Below, in pieces: positions 1-6,891 of a stretch of DNA of 11,940 nucleotides. The stretch covers positions 1 to 11,940 of the forward strand of contig JAQTRM010000020.1 in NCBI GenBank assembly GCA_028711825.1, written 5' to 3'. Below the pieces are notes generated by a model, which was not told where the DNA came from, did not search any database, and saw only the letters and a program-made list of their open reading frames with translations. The position numbers and the translations under genes were made by a program. How positions within the stretch are numbered: position 1 is the stretch's first letter; the number at the start of each line of letters is the position of its first letter. The stretch comes from Candidatus Omnitrophota bacterium. GTDB lineage: Bacteria; Omnitrophota; Gorgyraeia; Gygaellales; Profunditerraquicolaceae.

Positions 1-24
1 TTATCCGATAATACAGGCGGATAT

Positions 25-3000
25 TTATAAACTATCTTTTAATTCTTTCCCGTTCTTTCCTGATTCCGCGACCGTCAGCATATCTTTAATCGAAGGATCC
101 GTCTTTACGGCATCCATTTCCTCCATCCTCAAGATATCGGCAATACAGGAAATGATCCTGCCCCTGTCACGACTAAGATTTCCCTGCAAGGAGCTGGCGG
201 CGAAATACTCCTTCAGCCGCTCCGCAGACGGGGGAATGCCGGAGTCAAGAAGCCGTTCTATCCCAAGCCAATCCCAGACAAGATCCACCCTGCGCAAATT
301 ATCCTGCGGCATACCACGGATACTTGTCTTAAGACTATTCCAGGAGGCGTTAACAAGCGGTATAAAACGGAGGTCGATACCTCCTTTGCCGGAATCCGCA
401 GGAGGATACCGATCCGACCGGGCACCGGGATCCTGTTTTACCCATTCGTTAAAATCGACAACTTTAAAAACTTCCGCCGAACCCTCTTCGGTTGAATAAA
501 AATAAGCGTTAATATCGGATGGCTTTCTCGTTCCGCTGTCTATATCCTGAAGATATCCTATGGTGACACCTTCGGGCAGGGCCGCCTCAACAACAATCCC
601 AACCGGAGAATCAACTATTTTATCTGCGCGGCTAGGAGGCAAAAGCTCCTCTCCAAGCCCATCCTGCCAGGAAGGACCCGGATTTTGCACTATCTTTACT
701 GCATCAAAAGGATGCGTATGCAATACGCCTAACAACTTATTTTCTCCAACGGCATTCTCATCGATAAGATCAATAATCTTTTGCGGATCGGCCTCCGCAT
801 ACTTGTCAGTCTGCTCAAAATACGCCGATTCCGGCAAAAGAACTATTTTTTTAACCTGGTAATCGCCCTGCTCTTTTGTCCCAAACAACAAAAATATCTT
901 TTCCTTAAAATTCTCATCCTGCCTGAGAAGAACCTCTTCCGCCACGCTTGTTAAAACCGGCAAGCCCGCTAAAGCTTCCTCACCCAAAAAGACAATCCTG
1001 CTTCCGCTCTCAAGAATGCCTTTTCCTCCTCCCGGAGACTGGATTTCCTCCGGCGTTACGGAAACGTGATCTCCCGGACTCTTTATCGACAAATAAACAT
1101 TTGCAAGCTCGGTTCCGGCGCTGGCGTTCTTTTCCGCAGAAACCCTGCTGATCTCATTTTCGATATCCGCCCAATTATCTTTATAATCCCCGTAAAATTC
1201 TACCGTATTATCTTCAATCTTCACCGTCGAACGTCCGGAATTCATTTTGTCGATAACATCCAGGGCCGCCCGGATGGCATCTTCGGGTCTCCTGAACTCC
1301 GTAAAATCTCCGCCGGTCAAAGAGATTGCCTCAAAACTCACCGAAAATCCGAAATCCTCTTTATGCGCGGGATTAAGCAGCAGGCTGTTTATGCTGCCGC
1401 TTGCCTCGCCAAGAGCCTTATTAATAGAACTTTTTGACATGATACCTTCCGCGGATCTGGCAATCTCAAGCTGCCTGTTGAAGGCTTCCAGCAGCTTGAG
1501 ATTATCCAAAGCGATAAGCTGATTCCCGAAATAATGCCCCAGCGCGTCAAAATCATTGATAACTTTAAAAGGATACTTCCCGGGGACCGGAAGTTTCCTT
1601 CCCGACGCGTCGATAATCGAGTTAAAATCTTCCTTCCGCTCCGACCCCTCTTCAGCCAGGATATTCTGCCGCACCAGGGTAACCTGCCATTTTCCTTTTC
1701 CGCAGCTGATAAAATAAAAACTATCCGGAGGCGCCCGCACCACAAAAATCGATTCAGCCGCGGACTTGGACTGCTCGATCGCATACTCCAATACATCATG
1801 CAGGTTACGGCGCATAAAAGCGGCATAACCGTTATCCATCTCTATCTGCTTGGCTCTCTGGTCCCCATATTTAGCTCTTATAAAATCCCTTATTCCCCGG
1901 GCCTCCCCCCTCAGGTTCTCGGAGTATATTTCCAGCCCTGAATACGCCCCGAAATCAAAGATCAACCCTTCTTTTGCTTTCGGCTTTTCGATTAATCCTT
2001 CGACACCCGACAAATCCCCTTCCTGCTTGGCGATCCTCTGAAAAATCTCCGCGTCTTTCTGGGAAAGTTCAAACTTTTCTTCAATGCTGTTCCCGGCGCT
2101 TCTCAGCCTGACCGCTCCCCCGGGAAGATAAGGAGGATAAACTTCCTCCGTCTTACCCAGAGGATCTAATCCGAGTTCATTTTTTATATTATCGAGCACG
2201 GAATTGCCTGCCCGATCGCCGCCTTTAACAAAAAATACCGTAACAACATTTTCCCATTCCCCGCCATCCCGGAGCATAGAGGTATTCTGCGCGGCCCTTA
2301 CCCCCGTAATTCCTTTAATTTTTTCGACCACCCCTGCGGAATAACGGAACCTGGCGATCCCGTAACCGGCATACTCCTTTTCAATTTCCTGCTGAACCTT
2401 CCAGACAATATCATTCACCGCTTCCCGGCTTAAAGATCCGGGTAGGACCATCGCCACTTCGTCGGACCTCTCGCCAAGGCGGAAAGCTATCCCCTTATTA
2501 TCCCTTAAAATACTCTTGGCGATCCGGATCGCGTCAGAGATAAATTCATCCGCAACCTCCGAACCGTAATAGTTATTTCTCAGGCTTAGCTTAAGCATAT
2601 CAGAAAACACAACCCAGGACCGACTGTCCTCTTCCAGCATGCCCATCGCTTTACCCTGGTCTTTATCGAAATAAACAACCGCGGTTCCGTCTTCCTTAAC
2701 TTTTACCCCTACTTCATTCCCGGTATCCTCGCCCGCCGCAAGGTTTCCCTCCAATACGGAAATACTTGTTCCGTTCTGCGCATCAACGGAAGCGGGCTGC
2801 CCGGGTGCCGGTATCCCCATGTCGATGGAAATGCCGCCGGAAACATAGCTCCTGACTACCTGCCCATAAGGAGTAGCAACCTGTTCCTTGATGTTATATT
2901 GACCTTTGGCAAAGTTTTCTTTATAAGCCTCAAAATAATCCGCCACCGAATAAGGGGCGGCGTAGAGTCCGGACAGATTCTTGCTGTCTATCAACCTTGA

Positions 3001-3849
3001 ATATCTGGTATTTACCCCCCGGTTCCTGGCCTTAAACCACTGCGCCAGGATTAAGGAATAATAAACCTGCCTTAACGGGGCGTAACTCCGGGAACTGTTG
3101 ATCTTACGGGTCAAAACAGGAAGAATATCCTTTTTTATGATCTGGCTGGCGTATTCGTTAAGCTGTTTCTGGCGGGGATCCTTAAATGAATAGGCGGCGC
3201 TCCCTTTCAAGTAATCCTGTTCCAGCATCACCTTCAGGGTCGCTTTATAAACATAGGCCGAGCCTCCCGACTCGCCGATAATAACCTCATCGGGAACGAT
3301 CCAGGGCCGGGTAACAGTAGGAATAGCCATCCCCTGGTTACCGTAAAGCTCTTCCGCCTTACGGTAAAGCTTATCCCAATATTCCCTGCCTGCTGCGGTA
3401 GCGGGATTGGTGGCGTCGGCGGTATCTTTTTTCAACTGCAGGTCCGCCTCAAGAAGTATCTTCCCCACCCCGGTTTCCGCCAGAAGAGGATCGATAATAT
3501 CCCCGGGGGCGTCGGGACGCAAATTTACCCAGAAAGAATCGTTAGGCAGGGAAAGGCCGACAAGAAAATAGCCGAGGAATTCCCCGGCGGCATCTTTAAT
3601 CTCGGTATTGGAATAATACGCGCCGTCCCCTTTATCGAGAACGAGGTCAAAACTTCCGCTTAAGCGGTCATAAGAAATGCTTCTTAAGTGCAGCGGGCGG
3701 AATTTAACCGCAGAAACGCTGTTCCCCAAAGAAGCAAAACGCCCGGAGATATCAATTTCCGAGGGAAATGACTGGGCAAACCCGGCCTGTTGAAAAAACA
3801 ACAAACCGCACAAGATTATAGAAATATACTTCAGATATATTTTTTTCAT
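25..3849 (-). CDS. Giant exported multidomain protein with degenerate GGDEF-like and JAMM metalloprotease-like domains
   Basis: Function unknown. Residues 1-26 form a type I signal peptide (Lys2-Lys3, hydrophobic core, cleavage probably after GFA at residue 25), so the mature protein should be periplasmic or secreted. Only two Cys remain after cleavage (716, 1235). Residues ~27-350 are a long mixed alpha/beta module recalled from large Omnitrophota proteins. Residues ~408-520 follow a GGDEF domain in register (D417, N425, YG 428-429, D434, then RSDEV at 461-465 instead of GGDEF, and SAGV at 504-507), so cyclase activity is probably lost. Residues ~525-955 are unassigned. Residues ~960-1100 resemble a JAMM/MPN metalloprotease: E983 before LLFG, H1044-T-H1046-P, and S1073-x-x-D1076. 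Residues ~1155-1245 form a helical module opening with GGID. The ATG start is supported by the signal peptide and a modest TAGGT ribosome site 6 nt upstream. The gene lies behind a terminator, so it probably has its own promoter. Substrate and role cannot be inferred. Confidence 0.85.
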   Translation of the reverse strand: MKKIYLKYISIILCGLLFFQQAGFAQSFPSEIDISGRFASLGNSVSAVKFRPLHLRSISYDRLSGSFDLVLDKGDGAYYSNTEIKDAAGEFLGYFLVGLSLPNDSFWVNLRPDAPGDIIDPLLAETGVGKILLEADLQLKKDTADATNPATAAGREYWDKLYRKAEELYGNQGMAIPTVTRPWIVPDEVIIGESGGSAYVYKATLKVMLEQDYLKGSAAYSFKDPRQKQLNEYASQIIKKDILPVLTRKINSSRSYAPLRQVYYSLILAQWFKARNRGVNTRYSRLIDSKNLSGLYAAPYSVADYFEAYKENFAKGQYNIKEQVATPYGQVVRSYVSGGISIDMGIPAPGQPASVDAQNGTSISVLEGNLAAGEDTGNEVGVKVKEDGTAVVYFDKDQGKAMGMLEEDSRSWVVFSDMLKLSLRNNYYGSEVADEFISDAIRIAKSILRDNKGIAFRLGERSDEVAMVLPGSLSREAVNDIVWKVQQEIEKEYAGYGIARFRYSAGVVEKIKGITGVRAAQNTSMLRDGGEWENVVTVFFVKGGDRAGNSVLDNIKNELGLDPLGKTEEVYPPYLPGGAVRLRSAGNSIEEKFELSQKDAEIFQRIAKQEGDLSGVEGLIEKPKAKEGLIFDFGAYSGLEIYSENLRGEARGIRDFIRAKYGDQRAKQIEMDNGYAAFMRRNLHDVLEYAIEQSKSAAESIFVVRAPPDSFYFISCGKGKWQVTLVRQNILAEEGSERKEDFNSIIDASGRKLPVPGKYPFKVINDFDALGHYFGNQLIALDNLKLLEAFNRQLEIARSAEGIMSKSSINKALGEASGSINSLLLNPAHKEDFGFSVSFEAISLTGGDFTEFRRPEDAIRAALDVIDKMNSGRSTVKIEDNTVEFYGDYKDNWADIENEISRVSAEKNASAGTELANVYLSIKSPGDHVSVTPEEIQSPGGGKGILESGSRIVFLGEEALAGLPVLTSVAEEVLLRQDENFKEKIFLLFGTKEQGDYQVKKIVLLPESAYFEQTDKYAEADPQKIIDLIDENAVGENKLLGVLHTHPFDAVKIVQNPGPSWQDGLGEELLPPSRADKIVDSPVGIVVEAALPEGVTIGYLQDIDSGTRKPSDINAYFYSTEEGSAEVFKVVDFNEWVKQDPGARSDRYPPADSGKGGIDLRFIPLVNASWNSLKTSIRGMPQDNLRRVDLVWDWLGIERLLDSGIPPSAERLKEYFAASSLQGNLSRDRGRIISCIADILRMEEMDAVKTDPSIKDMLTVAESGKNGKELKDSL

Positions 3850-3895
3850 TGTTTACCTACCGGCAAAACAAGTATGCTATATAGGTAAGAGGAAA
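3850..3895 (-). promoter_or_regulatory. Possible promoter and ribosome site for the giant exported protein gene
   Basis: Because a strong terminator closes the upstream operon, this gene needs its own promoter. Reading leftward, a weak -35-like TTGTTT is followed 17 bases later by CATACT, four of six to the -10 consensus. An overlapping TATATA is an alternative -10. The ribosome-site candidate is TAGGT, 6 bases before the ATG. None of these boxes is strong; the assignment rests mostly on position. Confidence 0.25.
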
Positions 3896-3917
3896 ACAAG
3901 GCTAAAACGGACAGAAA

Positions 3918-3931
3918 AGAAAACGTTTTCA
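3918..3931. promoter_or_regulatory. Palindrome resembling a LacI-family operator
   Basis: GAAAACGTTTTC is a perfect 12-bp palindrome with a central CG. On the minus strand the extended 14-mer is TGAAAACGTTTTCT, one base short of a perfect 14-bp palindrome. Its layout is that of operators bound by LacI/CcpA-type repressors. It lies between the upstream terminator and the ATG of the giant gene, about 70 bp before the start codon. It could instead be a chance A/T-rich palindrome; no regulator gene is in the window. Confidence 0.3.
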
Positions 3932-3933
3932 AT

Positions 3934-3972
3934 AAAAGCAGGGACCGTTTCCCAAAGGGAAACGGTCCCTGC
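3934..3972 (-). terminator. Rho-independent terminator with perfect 16-bp stem
   Basis: Arms at 3938-3953 and 3957-3972 are perfectly complementary over 16 bp with a 3-base loop. On the minus strand the stem is followed at once by TTTTATT. It lies 22 bases after the stop codon of the 79-aa gene, so it closes the leftward housekeeping operon. There is no T-run on the plus-strand side, so it acts in one direction only. Each arm contains GGGA...TCCC and is itself nearly palindromic, which is also typical of REP-type repeats. Confidence 0.85.
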
Positions 3973-3994
3973 GAAACCTGCCGCGAACCTTATT

Positions 3995-4234
3995 TTATAT
4001 CCTGGAATTTTCCTGTATCTTTACCGAGCGGATCCTGCCGAATTGCGAACAAAGGTCGAAAACCAGGGTAGGATCTTCCGTCACCATGCTTATCTTATAA
4101 TTAGAATGCTCCTGCGGCTCCTGGCATTCGGCAACCGTAAGGTCCGTCCCGAATTCCGCCAGGGAATTCCTGATAGCTTTCGGAGAACTGTTGCGGGCAT
4201 GCAAAACAAAATCCAAAACATAAAGAGTAATCAT
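3995..4234 (-). CDS. Small unassigned protein, possible ACT-like/ferredoxin-like fold
   Basis: I do not recognise this 79-residue protein. It has no signal peptide or membrane segment, so it is probably cytoplasmic. The predicted pattern is strand (ITLYVLDFVL), helix (SPKAIRNSLAEFG), strand (DLTVAECQ), strand (NYKISMVTE), helix (DPTLVFDLCSQFG), strand (IRSVKIQ). This order is compatible with the beta-alpha-beta-beta-alpha-beta ACT-type fold, which suggests a small ligand-binding or partner-binding protein. That is a fold guess only. Its ATG overlaps the pgeF stop codon as ATGA, so translation is probably coupled. It is the last gene before the terminator at 3934-3972. The coupling and clean operon position argue that it is real rather than a chance ORF. 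Confidence 0.7.
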   Translation of the reverse strand: MITLYVLDFVLHARNSSPKAIRNSLAEFGTDLTVAECQEPQEHSNYKISMVTEDPTLVFDLCSQFGRIRSVKIQENSRI

Positions 4235-4959
4235 TCCAGCATCATTACCGAAATTATCCGGCCGGCACTTCCGGCTTCTTTACGAAAAGAGAAAAAATCC
4301 CCGCTGCAAGAGGTGCATAACCCGGGATCAAAAATATTCTCCTCTTTTATGCCGCAGGATAGCAATTGGCGGCGGTTTATCGCGGAGATATCCATAAAAA
4401 CACGCCCTTCCCTTTCTACCAGCCCGAAGCTAAAATTACTTTTAAAATCCTTATCCACCTCAAAACAGCAGGAACGGATAGACGGCCCGAAACCGACCAT
4501 GAGGTCCGCGGGCCGGCTCCCGAATTTATCGCTCATCGCCTTGATGCCTGCGGAAGAAATATCCTGTTCCGTGCCGCGCCATCCGGCGTGCAAAAGCCCG
4601 ATCGCGCGGTTTACCGGGTCATAAATAAAAACCGACAGGCAGTCGGCGGTAAGGATCGCCAGGGGTACCCCCTTACGGTCGGTAATAAAACCGTCGGTAT
4701 CCTGAATGGAATCCTCGTAATCCAGCGCGCCGCTTGCCTTGTTCTCTTCGGCCATATAGCGCACCTCTTTACCGTGCACCTGCTTGGCGGTAATTAACTG
4801 CCGGTAATCCACCCCGATCCGGGAGAGAAATTTCCTGCGGTTTTCCAAAGAATCCGCGGTATCGCCTAAAGACAAAGACATATTTCCGTCCGCGCGATAA
4901 CTGAACGCGGAAACCAGGGATTTTATCCCGAATTTTTTCAAAGGATCAGATATCCGCAT
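4231..4959 (-). CDS. pgeF: Laccase-domain (YfiH/YlmD) peptidoglycan editing factor family protein
   Basis: Member of the multicopper polyphenol oxidase/laccase-domain family (YfiH, YlmD, LACC1). Characterised members act as purine nucleoside phosphorylase/adenosine deaminase, and E. coli YfiH prevents misincorporation into peptidoglycan precursors. Family motifs in order, numbered from the ATG: QVHG (His62), TADC (Cys107), HAGWRG (His124), GPSIRSCC, and CTSC...FFSFRK near the end. His62, Cys107 and His124 are the expected zinc ligands, so the enzyme looks intact. The length of 242 aa is normal. I chose the ATG at 4957-4959 because GGAG lies 4 bases upstream; the codon before it is TTG, which would add one residue but sits too close to that site. 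The start overlaps the yggU stop by 14 bases, and the stop overlaps the next ATG, implying tight coupling. Which of the family activities applies here is not decided by sequence. Confidence 0.93.
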   Translation of the reverse strand: MRISDPLKKFGIKSLVSAFSYRADGNMSLSLGDTADSLENRRKFLSRIGVDYRQLITAKQVHGKEVRYMAEENKASGALDYEDSIQDTDGFITDRKGVPLAILTADCLSVFIYDPVNRAIGLLHAGWRGTEQDISSAGIKAMSDKFGSRPADLMVGFGPSIRSCCFEVDKDFKSNFSFGLVEREGRVFMDISAINRRQLLSCGIKEENIFDPGLCTSCSGDFFSFRKEAGSAGRIISVMMLE

Positions 4960-5170
4960 CAATCTCCACCAGTTTGTTGCGGGATCTTTCCCCGCTTTTT
5001 ATGCTTAAGCGGTACTTTTTGACCTTAAAATGCGCGCTTAATAAATCGATAAGCTGGGCGTTCGCCTCCCCGTCGACTGCCGGTTTAGTAAGATAAACCT
5101 TAAGGCTGTCTTGGCCCTGTTCAACACGGTTGCGGCTGGCGCGGGTATTCACACGTACATTAAAAATCAT
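4946..5170 (-). CDS. yggU: UPF0235/DUF167 family protein YggU
   Basis: A 74-residue protein of the DUF167 (UPF0235, YggU) family, whose biochemical function is not established. The family signature is clear: an N-terminal strand RVNTRASRN, then LKVYLTKPAVDGEAN (residues 23-37), a helix LIDLLSAHF, and SIKSGERSRNK (56-66). The length is slightly short of the ~90-100 usual for the family, with a compact C-terminus. It has no signal or membrane segment. It starts 10 bases after the rmuC stop with a weak CGGA ribosome site, and its end overlaps the pgeF start. In many bacteria yggU and pgeF sit near yggS, yggT and sepF; those neighbours are absent here. Confidence 0.93.
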   Translation of the reverse strand: MIFNVRVNTRASRNRVEQGQDSLKVYLTKPAVDGEANAQLIDLLSAHFKVKKYRLSIKSGERSRNKLVEIDADI

Positions 5171-5180
5171 ATTAATCCGC

Positions 5181-6110
5181 TTAAGAATCCAGAGATTTAG
5201 TATCCTGAATGCTAGTTAACCTTTCAGAGAACTTATCGAAACGCTTCTGCGCATCGGCATATTTAGTATTGGCATTCAAAAGATGGTTACCCAGGATATT
5301 AAAATCTTCCTTAAACCTTTCCGTTTCCACCCCCAGGGCGCCCAGGCTTTTTAAAATCGCCTTGGCGTTCTCTTCCACCTTCAGCCCGCGCAACCCCAGG
5401 CAGATCACCTGTAAATAAGCATAAAAAGTATTCGGGGATACCGGGATAACCTTTTTTGCCATACTGTAGGTAAAAATATCCTCTTTAATGATCACCTCAT
5501 AATAAACATTCTCCGCCGGGATATACATTAAGGCGAAATCATAGGTGTTCTCGGCCGGCAGGATATATTTCACCGCGATTTCATTAATCCGATTTTTGAT
5601 ATCCTGGATAAATTTCTTGCGGAAAGATTCTTTTACCTGTTCATCGGCAGCTCCGGTCATCCTCTGGAAATTTTCCAGACTGAATTTAGCGTCTACCGGG
5701 ACCAGCCTCTCGCCCAGCTTGATCACCGCGTCCACCGCGTCCGAGCTCTTAAAACGATATTGGACCTGGTAGTGTTCTTTGGGCAAAACCTGGGAAAGCA
5801 AATTCTCCAAAAAAGTCTCCCCCATTGTCCCGCGGAATTTCGGGGCCCTTAACAATTCCTGCAGGCTGGAGATATCCCGGCTAATCTCGATAATCTGGTT
5901 ATTGGTCTGCTCAAGCTTGCCTAATTGTTCTTTAACATTCCCGAAAACAGATGTCGCGCTGCCCAAATTCTGGCTGATAATCTTATTAGCCTCCTGAAGA
6001 GACTGATTCATCTGGTTCAGGCGCTCATTGACCTGTGAGGAAATTTTTAAAACCACCGCCGCGATAAAGACGGACAGAATAAGGAATAAAACCGCAACCA
6101 TAATAATCAT
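5181..6110 (-). CDS. rmuC: RmuC family DNA recombination protein
   Basis: RmuC limits inversions and rearrangements at short inverted repeats; the core is a predicted PD-(D/E)XK nuclease-like domain. Residues ~4-21 form a membrane anchor, and ~25-88 a coiled-coil. The RmuC core begins at FRGTMGE (E98), followed by VDAVI (D127) and PVDAKF (D140, K142), which fit the nuclease motif. FALMYIPAENVYYE (192-205) and the C-terminal helices are also family-typical. The length of 309 aa is short compared with the ~475 of E. coli RmuC because the coiled-coil is shortened. Met1 and Met4 are both possible starts. There is no well-spaced ribosome site: GGTGG lies 12 bases before Met1. An extended -10 element sits just upstream, so the transcript may be nearly leaderless. 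Confidence 0.93.
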   Translation of the reverse strand: MIIMVAVLFLILSVFIAAVVLKISSQVNERLNQMNQSLQEANKIISQNLGSATSVFGNVKEQLGKLEQTNNQIIEISRDISSLQELLRAPKFRGTMGETFLENLLSQVLPKEHYQVQYRFKSSDAVDAVIKLGERLVPVDAKFSLENFQRMTGAADEQVKESFRKKFIQDIKNRINEIAVKYILPAENTYDFALMYIPAENVYYEVIIKEDIFTYSMAKKVIPVSPNTFYAYLQVICLGLRGLKVEENAKAILKSLGALGVETERFKEDFNILGNHLLNANTKYADAQKRFDKFSERLTSIQDTKSLDS

Positions 6111-6116
6111 AGGCTT

Positions 6117-6145
6117 ATTATACCACCCAAATAATCCGGTTAAAG
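6117..6145 (-). promoter_or_regulatory. Extended -10 promoter in front of rmuC
   Basis: On the minus strand TGGTATAAT (6117-6125) is a full match to the extended -10 consensus TGnTATAAT. The -35 region is poor; the best candidate is TTTAAC at 6139-6144 with a 16-base spacer, but extended -10 promoters need little -35. Transcription would begin about 7 bases downstream, at or next to the rmuC ATG at 6110. The element sits in the 29-bp gap after the ttcA-like stop codon. It would give rmuC, yggU, pgeF and the 79-aa gene their own transcript within the larger operon. Confidence 0.5.
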
Positions 6146-6859
6146 CAAATAATCTTTCTTAACCCTCTTTAATGAACGAAAAATATTTTTCTTGATATCC
6201 GGGCAGGTCTTTTCAAGATCCCGGATGATGCGGCCCATCCTGTTACGATTGGAGGAAATCGAATGCGGGCAGACGCAGCGATCATGGCCCAGACCCGCCT
6301 CTTGAGCGAATCTCCGGATCATGCGTTCCTCGGCGTATGCCAGCGGCCGGATCAGGGTGATTTTACCCTCAAAGAGCTCCTGCTTCGGCTTCATCGTCGA
6401 TATTTCTCCCTGGAAGAAAAGGTTCAAAAGAAAAGTTTCGGCAATATCATCCATATGGTGCCCCAGCGCGATTTTAGTGCAGCCCAGCTTATTCGCCGCC
6501 AGAAACAACTCCTTCCTGCGGTTCCAGGAACACCAGAAACAATTAATTTTATTTTTAGGGGTTTTTTTAAGAACGTCGCTCTTGATTATCCTGTAATCGA
6601 CCCCGAGCTTTTTGAAATAAGTTTTCAACTTAGCGGCAATGGAACGCGGATACCCCATATCAACATGCAGTGCAATGATTTTATATTTTATCGGCACAAA
6701 CTTCCGGCGGTCAAGAAGGATACGCAGCAGGCTCAAGCTGTCCTTGCCTCCGGATACGGCAACCGCTATTTTATCGCCATCCTCGAGCATCCGGTAATCC
6801 ATAATCGCCTTGCCCATACCCTTGGAAATATAATATTCTGCGCCCTGTATTGCACCCAT
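6140..6859 (-). CDS. ttcA: TtcA-family tRNA 2-thiolation protein (PP-loop ATPase)
   Basis: TtcA adenylates and thiolates cytidine 32 of certain tRNAs using an iron-sulfur cluster; this protein belongs to that PP-loop family. SGGKDS at residues 36-41 is the ATP-binding PP-loop. C107-x-x-C110 (CFWC) followed by SWNRR, and C195/C197 near the end, provide cysteines expected to hold the cluster. LGHHMDDIAETFLLNLFF (132-149) is a hallmark of the family. The length of 239 aa is shorter than E. coli TtcA (~311) and resembles the shorter TtcA-like proteins of many anaerobes. The exact tRNA target is therefore inferred, not shown. The ATG is preceded by CAGGG about 9 bases upstream. The gene follows malQ after a 32-base gap. 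Confidence 0.88.
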   Translation of the reverse strand: MGAIQGAEYYISKGMGKAIMDYRMLEDGDKIAVAVSGGKDSLSLLRILLDRRKFVPIKYKIIALHVDMGYPRSIAAKLKTYFKKLGVDYRIIKSDVLKKTPKNKINCFWCSWNRRKELFLAANKLGCTKIALGHHMDDIAETFLLNLFFQGEISTMKPKQELFEGKITLIRPLAYAEERMIRRFAQEAGLGHDRCVCPHSISSNRNRMGRIIRDLEKTCPDIKKNIFRSLKRVKKDYLL

Positions 6860-6891
6860 GATAGAATACCCTGTAATAAGTTGATCGGGGC

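Noticed and set aside
2..23. Short inverted repeat TATCCG...CGGATA after the stop codon of the giant gene
   Set aside because: The stem is only 6 bp with a 10-base loop, and the window ends before any T-run could be seen, so a terminator cannot be claimed.
3806..3810. Possible lipoprotein signal (Cys14 in the N-terminal region of the giant protein)
   Set aside because: Cys14 is inside the hydrophobic core after IIL, with no lipobox at the end of the core, while GFA at 23-25 is a good type I cleavage site.
4960..4962. TTG as the start codon of pgeF
   Set aside because: It is directly adjacent to an ATG (4957-4959) that is better spaced from GGAG; using TTG would add a single residue.
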